64,000 bases of DNA, from the NCBI RefSeq assembly GCF_022458985.1, contig NC_061773.1:1308001-1372000 (forward strand). Reading direction: 5' to 3'. Position 1 is the first letter of the stretch. Every line of letters begins with the position of its first letter. This stretch comes from Mugil cephalus. Lineage: Eukaryota > Chordata > Actinopteri > Mugiliformes > Mugilidae. The notes under the pieces were generated by a model. That model was not told the DNA's origin and ran no database searches. It worked only from the letters and a program-made list of their open reading frames with translations. Positions 1-11,803 of the stretch are shown piece after piece. The position numbers and the translations under genes are program-made.

Positions 1-3000
1 AGGAGCTCTTCTCAAATGCTTGGAACTGGAATGCACCAAAAGAAGATAAAGTGCTGAAATCAGAACAGAAAATGGTCCCGCCCTCATCCTTGCGTAAGAA
101 ACCAAAAGACACTATTAAAATCCCAGATATACCTGAACACAAAAAGGAGGCAAAGAAAGTCAAGACCGTCAGACCCAAGATTCAAGTGACAAGCTCCTCA
201 ACCAAAGAAAAGGGCCTAGTTCCCATGACACCAGTGATGCCCAGGTCTAAGTCCTCTGTTAAGGACTTTGGCTCTTTTGACTTCAACACAGTGGTGCCCA
301 CTTTGACTTGTACTCCCATTCAAAAGATGAAAGGCCCCACTTTAGCGCAGAAAGCCCCAAGGACTTCCACAAAGCTGCAGTTCCATGTGTATGAAGAGTT
401 ATCTCCAGTCCAAGACAAAGCTCCGCCTGTGCCCGCTGCCCCCAAACGCACAAAGATATCACGTTTTAAGGTATTCACTAATCAGTCTCTTTTTGTTGTT
501 CTTAATTATATATGATGTTTTAACAAAGGGTATCTTGCATCCAATATTTTTGTACAGGTGGAATTTAGTGATGAAAGTGACACAGAGGCCCAAGCAGAGC
601 CAAAAGGAGAAGCATATGTTCCTAAAAAGCGAACTTCCACCAGAAGAGCTGGCCACAATACTAAAAAGGCCCCTGATCCACCTGCAGAGAAGGTCCAACC
701 CAAACGACAGGCAAAGGGGAAAAAGAGCACTGCAGTGTCTTGTTCTGCCACTTCTGAGGATGATGAGACTTTGGTCTGTCAGCCAGCCACAACAAGAAGA
801 GGAAGACCCAAAAAGCAGCTGTCCAAAACAGGCCCAGAGTTGGTGGAGGAGATAGACAAAATGAGGACCATTGAGGAGGAAACAAAAGAAGTCCTGGACA
901 TAAGCATTGAACAGCTGAGGACATCAGACATTGAGGCTGAAGGAAACCCATCTTCAAGCAGAGATATCAGTATGTATTTTGTGCAAACAGAGAAAAAACA
1001 TTGTTTAGTTTATTCATTAAGCAGATCAGTTTTGATTCATTTAGTCAACCTAAAGCCCTCATTTCAAACTCAGGACAGTGCATAGTTTGTTTCAGAAGAT
1101 CAACAGTAGGCTTGAGGAAATTCTGTTGATGCTGTTGTTCGCCATGTGAGTGAGATTTCTATCAAAGTCAAGGCAGAGATCATCAACAGTCATTATAGTG
1201 TCTAAAACAAACATATTTGATTCTCTCCAGATGTAGATTTTGAGGTGTTGCGGCGGGACATCTGTTATGATGTGGAGAGAGATGAGTTGCCTGAACTGAA
1301 GAGCCGAGGTCATCTAAGAGAAGGTCCACAAACCCACCTCTCTTATTCAGACAGCAGCCCAGGTGAGTCAAATTCAGTCAAAAGATATGTTAACAATAAT
1401 TTTAGAATTGTAGGATGTTTGCATAATGCTCTGTATTCAGTAAACATTTCATCTCATTTATGTTTAAGTTTTAAAATCATTGCATTCCGTGTCTATATTT
1501 TTCCTTCCTTCTAAAATATGTCGGTGTCCTACAAACAGATTAGATGAGAAGTTCTTAATCCAGTTTCCTGTATATTTTCTTCAGACAATCTCTCACTGGA
1601 TGATGTTCAGTCCTTGCTCCGCTCAGCCTGGCTAACCCTCCACCACTTCCCCTCTCCCACTCTCTATCCAACACTCTGCTCTCTGCTGGCCTTGACCATG
1701 GGACAGCAAGACCCCATAACTACAGCAATGCTACATGTCCAGTCTTTGGGCATCACCAGTCGCCATCGCACAATTAGGCACTTGGCCAGCTGTCTCAAGT
1801 AAGTATGTCATCAATTTGTGTTATCGTCGGCAGTGTTTAAAAGGATTTAACCTGTTTGTTGCTTTGTGCCATATTAATAGAAAGATGAAAAAGGCTTCCA
1901 GTGAGCTAGCAGACAAGATGGGTGCTCTGAGTCTGGATGGTTTTAGTAGGACAGAGTCTAATACGTCCACTGAGGAAAGGTTGTCACAGATGGAGAACAT
2001 CTTTTCCTTCCCTACTGCTGACTCCTCGACTTTCCCCCGGAACCACTGCCAAGAGTTTGTCCAACAAATTCAACACCTTCCTCCAGGTAGGATAATGAAT
2101 ACTATTGTTTTTTAAATCTCAGTATAGTAAAAAGTGTATATTTAATATCAGAGACTTGTGAAAAGTCTTCCCTTAAACTTGGGAAGGAAAATTAAGGGTG
2201 GATGTGATGAAACTGGCCATTCAGTTTCAGTTTTGTTAGTTTGCTATGAGTTGCTGCTGTGTCTTTACTGAATAGGGCTTCGGTCGTTTTTATAGAGGAA
2301 TGTTTGATGCTTGTGTGATTCTTCTTGAGCAAAGCAAAAACGGAAATCCATTTCTAGTGTTAATGAGTTAATAACCCATCTAGGCTAGAATAATTTTAAA
2401 ACTGGGCTACTAGACCAGACACCCCCACCCCATAGCAATGACTCGTTGATGGCAGCAGCCATCCCCAGCAGGATGCAGCCTGACACACACATAGATGCTG
2501 TAGAAACAACTCAAAAAACATTAAGAACAGGACAAGGTGTTGACCTGGTCCCAAACTGTCAAATCAAGTATCTGAGGGATGATCCACAGAGGCCCCTCCC
2601 CTCAACCCATAGGACCCTCCCCTCAACCCATAGGACCCAAAGACCCCCACTAACAACATTCTGTTACCAGACACCACAGGACGCCCTCAGAAGACCCATG
2701 TCCATTCTCTGATATGTCACAACTGTTTTGGAGGCACAAGGAAGACCTACACCATATTAGAAAGGTGGTCATAAAGTTATACATGAATGGTGTGTATCAG
2801 TTGTCTCCATCTTTTCTTGTACAGGGGTGACAGTGTGTGTGATGTCTGTGCTTGGAGTAAAACCTGGAGAAATGGGCGACGGCATCCTACTGTCACGTCT
2901 TGAGAAAGGTTCTACCCCAGTCTCTGTTCACATCCCCACATCTCGACAGCAGGTAAGAACATTTATTAGATGAATGTCGTTATGTTTCTTGCTTCTGGCC

Positions 3001-5446
3001 AAGTGTATGTCAGCCATTAGTGTCAGTAGTACCAGCAAGTAATGTATAGCCTGGCTGAGCGTAAATAAAAATAAAAGTAAATAAACATTAATCAAAGGGA
3101 TTAATCAATGGGAATTACATTACTAGATGGTCAAGAGCTGACTAAACACGTAGTCAACCGTGAATTTTAAAATAATATATGAAGAAAATCTACATCATAA
3201 GTTTATATAAGACTCTCACGGTTACAGTGATGTACAGGTTTTACCTTCGGCATCCCGGGTTAACGACACTGACTGTGTCCCTGTTGTGCAGCATCCCATT
3301 AGTTGGTTGGTGCAGGAGATGGATAGTATCCAGGTGGATCAGAAGGCTGTGAGCTGTGTGTCTGATAAAGCCAAGTGGTGGGAGGGCCGCAGGGGTCTGG
3401 ACTCCCGTGTTGAGGTAAGTAATGAGGAGTGATACTGCTGGGTTGGCACACAAGGCGTCGTCATGCCTACATTACTCACTTAGATTTAAATTCATTTGAA
3501 AGTTATTCATCTAGCTGTTAAAGCCAAGAAAAAAGGTTCAATTATGCTGGCACCTTTTGTTCAGCGGCTGTTGAAGGAGATGGAGGCGTTGCTTGGATGC
3601 TGGAGGAGCCTTCTTCTGCCCCTCTCATTGGATCCTGAGCTCTCGAATCAGGCCCAGCAGCTTTTCAAGACCTTATCTGCCAGAGGAGTAATGGTGGACA
3701 AGGAGATGTTGAAGGTGTGTTGTTTTTCATCCACTAACCTTTTAACATTTGCTCCTAAATTTATTATTCTGTCAAAGAACAACCACTTATACTTCTGACT
3801 TGTTTCTTAGGCTGTGCTTTCTTCATCTCATCTGCTTTCTGAGGAAGATCTTAAGAGATTTGCACTAGGAGTTTCTCCACAGTGGGACACAGAATGTGAT
3901 CAGCTGCTCCACTCTGCTGTGTCCCAGCTGTCAGAGAGAGATGAGCCCCGAGGCCATTTGGTTCTAATCCTGGACAAGGTTTGCATCATCACTCTCTCAA
4001 AGTACTAATCCCTCTGTAGACTGACAGTACATAGGCAAGAGTGTGTCACAAACAGTCATGTATACAGACATTTATAGAGAAGGAAAACATTTAATGCTCA
4101 TCAGCTTCTGTCCTGTGTTTGGTACAGTACCTCCAGAAGCTGCCATGGGAGAGCATTTCCATCTTAAAGGCTCGCTCTGTGAGCCGGATGCCTTCTCTGC
4201 ATTCACTGCTTGGACTGAGCGTTCAGAAAGAGGTAACATAAAGCTCATACTCATTTCACTATAATCTGTGGGGCTGAATTAATTTACATTTGTCAGGTTC
4301 AGCCGTAGATAATGACATTATTACCTAAATCTTCCCATTTAGACAGACTCTAAGTCTATCCTGAGGCACGGTGTCGATACAAGGAGCGTGTATTATGTGC
4401 TGGACCCTGATGCCAATTTGGGAAACTCTCAGGACCGATTCAAGGAATGGTTTTGTAGGTGAGGTGATACTCAGAACTTAAACGATTAAGATTTGATTTG
4501 TCTGGTTTATTAAATGTATAACCATTCTCCCCAAAGTAATCTGGACTGGCAGGGTGTGTGTGGAGTTCCTCCTGACTCAAGTCAGCTAGAAGAAGCTGTT
4601 GCGACCAAGGATCTATACATGTGAGTTTGAGATGATGGTAGTAAACACAGTACAGTAGCATTTCAATAGTTAGAAGTTTCATGAATGTCAGAATTTCTGA
4701 AGGTCATTGCTATGTGTCTGTGCTGTAGCTATGTCGGCCACGGAGCAGGTGCACGGTTCCTAGACAGCCAGACGGTCCTGAAACGACACATGAGAGCCGC
4801 GTCGCTGCTGTTTGGCTGCAGTAGTGCTGCACTGGCTGTGCGTGGGGATCAAGAGGGACATGGGATCATTCTCAACTACCTCATAGCAGGCTGGTGAGAC
4901 ATCTGTCTTTAAACATGGATCTACTGTTAAATGAACAATGATTTGTTAAATAAATTAAAAATGTGTTTTGCTTTTCAACCTATTTTATGTCCCAATGTAA
5001 AGCACTTTGGCTTCCCCTGTGGTTTTTAAACGTGCTATATAAATAAAGTTGATTGATTGATTCAAAGTTACCAGTTGAATTAAATTACATTTATACATAA
5101 ATTTTTCTTGCAATACCTAATAGGAGGAATAATTGTAGAACCCAGTGATATTTTGTAGGATCACATCATTATTCTGAACATATAAGAGATCATTTGGTTT
5201 GTCCCCTGCGGTGTTTGCTTCATGACTCTCTTTTTTTTCCCCAGCCCCTTTGTTTTGGGAAACCTGTGGGATGTGACTGATCGGGATATCGATCGCTTCA
5301 CCAAAGCCTTGCTGGAGTCTTGGTTATCTGCTGGGCCTGGAGCTCCCCTCCTAGATTACATGGGTCCATCACGCCAGGCCACACACCTGAAACATCTCAT
5401 AGGAGCTGCACCTGTGGTCTATGGCTTACCAATTCACCTGCAGTAG
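1..5446 (+). CDS. espl1: Separase, C-terminal part (5' truncated by window)
   Basis: Separase is the caspase-like cysteine protease that cleaves the cohesin kleisin at anaphase onset. Exons: 1-470 (open from the window edge), 558-969, 1231-1362, 1585-1798, 1881-2086, 2825-2952, 3292-3414, 3565-3714, 3811-3978, 4128-4232, 4343-4458, 4537-4620, 4729-4893, 5245-5446. Phases agree throughout and give about 890 residues ending in TAG, against roughly 2,100 for whole vertebrate separase. The first two exons are Lys/Ser/Pro-rich and probably disordered. The last exons encode the protease domain. The catalytic His lies in [12 protein letters not shown] (CAC at 4739-4741) and the catalytic Cys in [10 protein letters not shown] (TGC at 4817-4819), followed by [13 protein letters not shown], a separase signature. 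No frameshift or stop interrupts the domain. AATAAA at 5675-5680 is the likely poly(A) signal. The N-terminal part and promoter lie upstream of the window. Family identity is very secure; exon edges are inferred from GT/AG and phase. Confidence 0.95.
2411..2797 (+). repeat. Tc1-like degenerate repeat, copy A (in espl1 intron)
   Basis: A decayed non-autonomous piece of the Tc1-like family found repeatedly in this window. It lies in the espl1 intron between the exons ending at 2086 and starting at 2825. It shares with the copy at 37560-38060 the segments CCACCCCATAGCAATGA, CAGCAGGATGCAGCCTGACA, GATGATCCACAGAGGCCCCT and the end near GTGGTCATAAAGTTATAC. A 22-23 bp unit at about 2597-2641, including CTCAACCCATAGGACC, is tandemly duplicated. 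Confidence 0.75.
4994..5066 (+). repeat. LINE/SINE 3'-tail fragment
   Basis: In the last espl1 intron. TGTAAAGCACTTTGG, then GTGCTATATAAATAAAG, then a short (TTGA)n tail is the typical 3' end of fish L2-like LINEs and the SINEs that borrow their tails. No coding part is attached, so this is a short 5'-truncated insertion. Confidence 0.6.
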
Positions 5447-5674
5447 AACTAGGAAGCTGAAAACTCTTAACAACAGGATGTAAACAATCTGCAGTATCAA
5501 AATTTTATTGTTTCAGCACCCAAGCTGGAGGACATACTTTTTAACTCAAAGCTAAATCTTTGTTTTGATCAAGCTTGAAGTGCTGCATTATCTTAATTTA
5601 AACAAATGCTTGCATTTTGAACCAGTATTTGTTGTGTATTTTAATTATCTTTTTATTTTTTTTTATTCTAAGTG

Positions 5675-5680
5675 AATAAA
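5675..5680 (+). terminator. espl1 poly(A) signal
   Basis: AATAAA about 230 bp after the espl1 stop codon, followed by a GT-rich stretch. It is the first canonical hexamer after the stop. Confidence 0.6.
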
Positions 5681-6109
5681 TGTGTTCTCACAATCTGTTT
5701 GTGCTGCGGAAATGACTTTGTAACAGGATACATTTATTCAGGGAGGAGCAGCTCAAAGCCTGAAAAATATGCTATGAATGAAATTAATTGAATAGGTTCT
5801 TGTCAACTGTAATACAATCTCTCTTATTTTGGAAACAGGTCAAATGTTAGACAATGTGAAATGTTCAAGTATACACCTCTGGTGGTGGCACCAGCAGATA
5901 ATGAGCTGATATTAAGTCATCAGATATTCTTTATCTATACATATAGATAGGATGTATTCTTTGACTATACAGTAAAATATGTTGAATTTTATTTTTATCC
6001 TAGAAAATATATTTGCAATTTTTTATTGACTTCAAATATTCTGGGCTTACATCCAGTGCTCTAAAAACCTAGTTTTGAAAAGGAACAGTAAGCTTACTAT
6101 GGGATGAAT
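5681..6109. other. Intergenic, no gene seen
   Basis: AT-rich spacer between the end of espl1 and the Tc1-like transposon. No open frame, RNA gene or clear repeat was recognised. Confidence 0.5.
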
Positions 6110-6111
6110 TA

Positions 6112-7720
6112 TAGACCCTTTCCAAAAAATGAGAATATCATGGAAGTCCATTGAAAAGGTTAAACTTTCATAGATTATAGATTCAGGTCCCACAATCTAA
6201 ACAATTTCAAGTATTTATTTGTTTATTTTTACATAATTTGGGCTTCCAGCTCATAAAACCCACAAAAACAGGAATTCAAAAAATTAGAATACTGTGAAGA
6301 AATAAGTCCAAATTTTGCAGGGCATGAATGTTTTAAACTGAGTGTCACACACTAATCATTTACTAAACTCAAAGCACCTGCACAGGTTTCCCCAGGTGTC
6401 ATTAAATTGCTTCAGTTTGGTTCAATATGGGGAAGACTGCAGACATGACATCTAGCCAGAAGACCATCATTGATACCCTCCATAGGATGGGTAAGCCACA
6501 AAAGTTGATAGCAAAGGAGACTGGCTATTCACAGACTGCTGCGTCCAAGTATATCAATGGAAAGTCTAGTGGAAGGGCAAAATGTGCCAGGAGAAGATGC
6601 ACCAGCAAAAGAGATGACCGTGGGCTTCAGCAGATTATCAAGCAGAGAAGATTCAAGAATCTGGCAGAGATCCAGAAAGAGTGGAATGAGGCAGGAGTCA
6701 CGGTTTCAAAAACCACCACATTCAGACGCATCTGGGAGATGGGCTACAACTGTCGGGTTCCTCAGGTCAAGCCACTTCTGAACCTGAAGCATCGTAGAAA
6801 GCATCTCAACTGGGCCAAGGAGAAGAAGGACTGGACTGTTGGCCAGTGGTCCAATCTCCTCTTTTCCAATGAAAGTAAAGTGTGCCTTTCATACAGGAAT
6901 CAAGGTCCAAGGGTTTGGAGGAAGATGGATGAGGAACAGAACCCAAGCTGCTTGAGGTCCAGTGTGAAATATCCAGTCAGTCATGATTTGGGGTGCAATG
7001 TCCGTGCAGGTGTTGGTAAACTCTGCTTTCTTAAATCCAAGGACAAGGCCACCACAACAGAATGTTTTAGAGGACTTCATGAGTCCTTCTGCTGAGGATC
7101 TGTATGGAGATGCAGATTTCATCTTCCAGCAAGACCTGGCCCTTGCCCATACCGCCAGAAGCACCAAAACCTGGTTTGATGCCCATGCCATCACAGTGCT
7201 TGACTGGCCAACCAACTCGCCGGACCTAAACCCCATTGAGAATCTGAGGTGTTCAAGAGGAAAATGAGGGGCACTAGACCCAATAACAAAGAGCTGACAG
7301 CAAGCATCAAGGAAACCTGGGCTTCCATAACTCTTAGGCAATGCCACAGGCTGATTGTCTCCATGCCACGTCGCATCAAGACAGTGGTTAAGGCAAAGGG
7401 ATTCCCAACCAAGTATTGAAGATTTACATAGCGTTTTGAAAGTACCACATTTGATTTGATGTGATCCTAATTTCTGTCTTTTTTTTTTTTTTCTGCAGAA
7501 ACTGAGAAGTAAATGGTGATTTCTTTACAGTATTCTAATTTTTATTGAATTCCTGTTTTTGTGGGTTTTATGAGCTGCAAGTTTATGTAAAAATAAACGA
7601 ATACTCAATCGTTTAAATTGTGGGCCCTGAATCAATCTATTAAAGTTTAACTTTTTGAATGGAATTATGGAAAATAAACAACTTTTCCATGATATTGAAA
7701 TTTTTTTTGGAAAGGGCCTG
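6112..7720 (+). mobile_element. Full-length Tc1-like (Tc1/mariner) transposon
   Basis: The ends are inverted copies: the left end begins TAGACCCTTTCCAAAAAA and the right end is the complement of CAGGCCCTTTCCAAAAAAAA. A TA dinucleotide flanks each side (6110-6111 and 7721-7722), the usual Tc1/mariner target duplication. The terminal inverted repeats are long, about 210 bp each (roughly 6112-6320 and 7505-7720). They include matching inner blocks around AATTAGAATACTGTGAAG on the left and its complement on the right. The total of 1609 bp is the normal size for the family. One decayed transposase lies between the repeats. Confidence 0.9.
6427..7419 (+). pseudogene. Tc1-like transposase, frameshifted
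   Basis: DD34E transposase of the Tc1 group. The N-terminal helix-turn-helix (MGKTADMTSSQKTI, then GYSQTAASKYINGKS) is intact in frame 1. The reading frame shifts at about 6960-6983 and again near 7245-7260. The C-terminal catalytic part (FQQDLALAHTA, then [11 protein letters not shown]) is therefore in another frame, and the protein end (MPRRIKTVVKAKG, stop at 7417-7419) follows the second shift. The first catalytic Asp, normally in a W/FSDES motif, reads Asn (LLFSNESKV, about 6862-6888). With two frame breaks and this substitution the copy cannot be autonomous. There is no sign of host domestication. Confidence 0.9.
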
Positions 7721-7722
7721 TA

Positions 7723-8149
7723 GTTCCTTGATTTTTGTCTTGTGAGGGCATTCCACATGTTGTGTGTGTGTGTATATATATATGTGTATATATATATGTA
7801 TGCCAGAGGAGACTTTAAGCTGAATCAGTCCTGCAGGAATGAGTAGTAAAGGCTAATTTGCTGAAGCACATTAATGTTTAAATACGCAACGATAACCAAA
7901 GTTTCCTATTTCATGAGGTTGAGATTTCAGAAGTGAGTGTGCACACAGCACTTAGCTCCATTCATGCCAGAACATCATCATGACCTTGGTTGAAACTAAG
8001 TTGCATTTCTGTTGCTTTTCAACCAGCTTGAACCAATCTGACAATTCTCCTCAGACCTCTGGCATCAACATAAACAAACATAGGAATCCTATCCCTACCA
8101 TTTGAAAAAAAATGAGTTACATGGTATGTGATAAATATGACCTTTTATC
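7723..8149. other. Intergenic with small TG/TA simple repeat
   Basis: No gene seen. A short alternating (TG)n(TA)n tract lies at about 7760-7800. Confidence 0.5.
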
Positions 8150-8250
8150 TGATGACTTTAAATCTAATAATTATAATGTATCTCATGTCTAACAATTTTG
8201 ACTTTTAATCTCATAATTATGATCTCATAATTTGAATCTCATAATTATGC
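8150..8250. repeat. Imperfect tandem repeat of a TCTCATAATTATGA-type unit
   Basis: About four imperfect copies of an AT-rich unit (ATCTCATAATTATGA, AATTTTGACTTTTAATCTCATAA) run head to tail. The composition resembles the tandem repeat downstream of atf7 at about 35365-35510, although the units differ. Confidence 0.6.
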
Positions 8251-8717
8251 TGTTGTATATTGATGTGCTGAAGAAAGAAGTGATCAGCGCTGACAAGTTT
8301 TATCTTGCATTTAAAAAGGTTTATTTACAAGAAAGAACAATGTCAAACTCTTGCTGAATCTGAGAGAGCTTCTGGCCAATCGTCGAATCCCCTCTCTCGT
8401 TCAGCTCCCTCAGTCACCTTATATAGGATGGTCATCCCCAAGAATCCCCATACACAAACAAAACTTATTTTTTATGTCTGGTTAGTTTTACGAGCTGGCA
8501 TCTGGTAAATGACCTTTTGACCTTTAAACTTTATACACACTTCACAATCCCCAAACACAGGAAAGAGACAGAAGAGAAAAACAAGAAGATAATATACTAC
8601 AATGCCTTTCAAACTCCTAATGATGAGAAGCTTTCTCATTACTTTGACTTGGATTACCATGTGACTTGGTTTGACTTTGGCTGTCAATGTCTGACTACTG
8701 TCAATGTTTTAAATACA
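8251..8717 (-). mobile_element. Candidate solo LTR (retroelement), antisense
   Basis: Read on the minus strand, this segment has the layout of a long terminal repeat. It starts with TG (TGTATTTAAAACATTG) and has a TATA-box-like CCTATATAAGG (around 8415-8425). About 85-90 bp further on comes AATAAA (around 8320-8330), then a 3' end reading CAATATACAACA. No gag, pol or env sequence is next to it, so if this is right it is a solo LTR left by recombination. The target duplication is not clear, and the distal boundary could be about 8703 instead. Retroelement class is not determined. Confidence 0.5.
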
Positions 8718-8851
8718 GCCGATGCTCTCGCGTGATAGTGTGGCTATTCTGCACATGACCGTAGGGGGGCGATGTTCCAGACTAATGTCACCGTCAGGTC
8801 CATTACCCGGAAGCAACGTCACCAAAAGAGCTCTAGCATCACGCTTCCAAC
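8718..8851 (+). promoter_or_regulatory. Probable pfdn5 promoter
   Basis: GC-richer segment directly before the pfdn5 start codon. It holds an ETS-type CCGGAAG (8807-8813) followed by a CGTCACC element. AACATGGCGG at the start codon (8850-8859) resembles a YY1 site placed over the initiator ATG, a common arrangement in TATA-less housekeeping promoters. Factor binding is inference. Confidence 0.5.
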
Positions 8852-10691
8852 ATGGCGGTGAATCTCACAACCCTCTCTCTGACTCAGTTAGAGGCACTGA
8901 AATCCCAACTAGACCGGGTAATACAAGTGGTTTCAACTATATTTTTTTTGCGGCGAATGTATTCTTGTAAACTTGCCTTTTTTGAAAGAATCTGGGTGAA
9001 AACGGGAGGGCGGGGCACCCAGTGGGTTAGCAGAACTGACGCTAACGGTACACACGTTAGCTTGATTGAACCCCCGACACCCGGCCTCTCTTGTCAAAAA
9101 CCTCAAACGCTATTATTAACTGTGTGCATGTCTAACCTCGGCTGTTATTTACCACTAGTATGCGTTTCTTTCAGGATATCGAGTTCTTGACGTGTTCAAT
9201 AGGCCAGTTCAAAGTTGTCCAGACCAAGTACGTTGAAGCAAAAGATAGTTTGAATGTCCTGAACAAAAACAATAAAGGTAAGTAGACGGGTTTGTCACTG
9301 TAACACTGTTATTTTATTATTTTATTTATTATTACAGATTATACAGCATTACATTGATTTGTTAAATAAGCTTCATCCTTAAGCAGATTGTCCGAGGAAA
9401 CGAACCCTGTTCCCGTTAAATCGGACCAATGCATATTGTCATTTTAATCTAACAATATTGAATTAAATAAAGATATTGTTTCACTCACTGTGCACCAATC
9501 ATTGTGGTGCTCAGAAATGCATGTATGTATATATTGAGAACTGTAGTGTCATCTCATCTCAGAATCTGCAGCCAAACTGAATTGCTTTTACTTTTCCCTC
9601 TCCTGTCTGTCCTCTCACACACAGGAAAGGAACTGCTTGTGCCTCTTACCAGTTCTGTATCCTCCCAGTGCACGTGTCAACACATTTTCTGTTGTGATCT
9701 GCTTTAAATGAAGGCCATGTGTCCCTCGAGCTCTCTGTGTGTTTGTCCTTAACGTTGTTTCTGCTCAGATGTATGTGCCTGGGACATTAAGTGACGTGGA
9801 ACACGTTTTAGTGAATGTGGGAACTGGATACTATGTTGAAAAGGTACATGTACACTCACTTCCCACTTCATTAGTGAAAACAAAACCTGCCTAATATAAC
9901 AGTTCTGCACTAAATCTTAGCTTCTTGGCTGTTGTATTGTTCAAGAAAGGTGTTAATTCAACTTTATGATCATTTTGGAGGATGTAGTTTCTGGGTTTAA
10001 TATCACCAGAAACTACATATTATATTAAGATGCGTGCACTAGTGTGCCTGATGAATAGAACAGAATAAACTTTATTGCCATTTTAAACATGGCAAGTAAA
10101 TATATTTACATTTGAAGCCCCTAAGTAGACCATGATCAATTATTCAAATTATATAGAACCTTGTTGTCTAAGTTTTATATCTGTCCTACATTACTCCTCT
10201 TTTTGATTCTGATTTATTTTTGTCTGCAGAATGTGGAAGACTCAAAGGCATTCTTCAAGCGCAAAATAGACTTCCTCACAAAGCAGATAGAGAAAATTCA
10301 GCCCACCCTTCAAGAAAAACATGGCATGAAACAAGGTGAGCCCACTACATTTCTAATGGATACCTCCTTGCCATCACAGTCCTCGTATTCACCATAATAT
10401 TTTTAGTCCTGCAACTAAACAAATTCAATCTGAACAATGCTCAGAGGACCTGTAGTACTATTGCCTGAAATCTGTTAGAAATTAACTCGATAAGTGCCCA
10501 CGATAAGTTTGTAGATGTCTGGCTTCTGTTAAATGGGTGTTAGTTTAACAACATTTAACTAACACAGAAGATTTTCTTCACACATTGCATTCTTTCTTGC
10601 AGCTGTGGTTGAAGTAATGAATGTGAAGATCCAGCAGTTACAGCCAGGCCAACAAGGATCGCAGATGGTTGGGACCACCAAGGCCCAATGA
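8852..10691 (+). CDS. pfdn5: Prefoldin subunit 5
   Basis: Alpha-type subunit of the hexameric prefoldin co-chaperone, which delivers unfolded actin and tubulin to the CCT chaperonin. The human protein is also known as the MYC-binding MM-1. Exons: 8852-8917, 9175-9277, 9625-9656, 9769-9843, 10230-10335, 10603-10691. Phases agree and give 156 residues, close to the human 154. The start codon follows CCAAC in a YY1-like context, and no upstream in-frame ATG competes. Recognisable blocks are [18 protein letters not shown] (N-terminal coiled coil), [15 protein letters not shown] and [10 protein letters not shown] (beta hairpins), and [18 protein letters not shown] (C-terminal coiled coil). The C-terminus ends in a short Gln-rich tail. 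It lies downstream of espl1 in the same orientation, as in human. Confidence 0.96.
10055..10095 (-). repeat. Possible LINE 3'-tail fragment
   Basis: In a pfdn5 intron. GAATAGAACAGAATAAACTT, then TATTGCCATTTTAAACATGG, resembles the complement of L2-like LINE tails common in fish. It is short and uncertain. Confidence 0.35.
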
Positions 10692-10898
10692 GAACAACAG
10701 ATTGAACACCACATGATTGGGGGCATTTTTTTAAGTTTCATCTGATGTTGTTGGACAAGAATCTGAAGTGCACTGACCTTGTTGTAAGTAGGCTCTGTTG
10801 ATGGAAAAGAAATCATGTGTACTTGGTCAGTTTTAACCAAATTAAATGGGTGTCCAGTTAGTTTGATTATTAAAAAGGTCACTGTGGAGTCACGGAAC

Positions 10899-10904
10899 AA
10901 TAAA
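10899..10904 (+). terminator. pfdn5 poly(A) signal
   Basis: AATAAA about 208 bp after the pfdn5 stop. A second AATAAA at 11069-11074 could serve as an alternative distal site. Confidence 0.6.
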
Positions 10905-11074
10905 GTGTTTTTCATTGTTGAGTCTTCATCAGTTGGTTCTACCTACCATTACTATTAAGACTTTGCTTATTTAGACTGTAAACATCTTCGCAATTATACT
11001 GTATTTAAACTAAATCTTGCAGTTTACAAGACTGCACTCTCACAGAAGCATTTTTATTTATTCTGGCTAATAAA

Positions 11075-11803
11075 GATGTTTCTCGGTTGCTGTTTTGTCA
11101 ATTGTAACTAACTTGGCTGCAATTTAGAATTGTTCCAGCTAAACTGAAACTTGATGTGAAGTGTAACTGCATGACGAGTTTTCAAAACAGATTTTTCTGG
11201 CATTAGAAGCACAGTAGAAAGAAATTCTATTAACACTAGCTTCCATCTAAAGACTCTGTAAACTGAGATTATCATCCATGATGCAGGTCTGAATCGGTTT
11301 AATAAGGAATCGATCACCTTCAGAAAGATAGTCCCTCCACTGTGTCTCCTTTGTTATCACCCAAATTTCCAGACAAAACATAATCACTGGCTGGTTGATA
11401 AAGTGTGATTGTTCATTTTTTAACATCATATAGCATTTACAGCTAGTTTCCATTCTCCAAGTTACTTCTACATGTGAATCATTAATCTGTCTAATATATA
11501 GCATTTGTAACAAGCTGTCAAGGGGATTAGGATTACCACAATACGTGGTTATTTGTTTCCTTGAATTGTGACCACAGTCGTCCTTGCTTGACCTTTGGTG
11601 GTGTAATACCAGTAACCAGTAACATGTTTCTGTCATCAAAAATTAAACAAGGAAAAAATGATAACTTTAATTGTAATTACACATTCTTATAATTATTGTT
11701 GCGCATCAAATGAACATTCACGGTAAAAAGATAAAATCATCTGAGATATATAGATTTACATTTAAACTAAACTTCCTGAACATAAACCCGTTGCAGTTTG
11801 AAA
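11075..11803. other. Intergenic, no gene seen
   Basis: AT-rich spacer between pfdn5 and the nested transposon cluster. Nothing recognisable on either strand; the longest minus-strand open frames show no family resemblance. Confidence 0.5.

Noticed and set aside
1092..1150. Possible extra espl1 exon around 1096-1146 with an AG...GTGAGT frame
   Set aside because: No acceptor gives an open frame in phase with the exons on either side; the 969/1231 junction is in phase without it.
11247..11639. 130-residue minus-strand open frame downstream of pfdn5
   Set aside because: No recognisable domain and AT-rich composition typical of chance frames.
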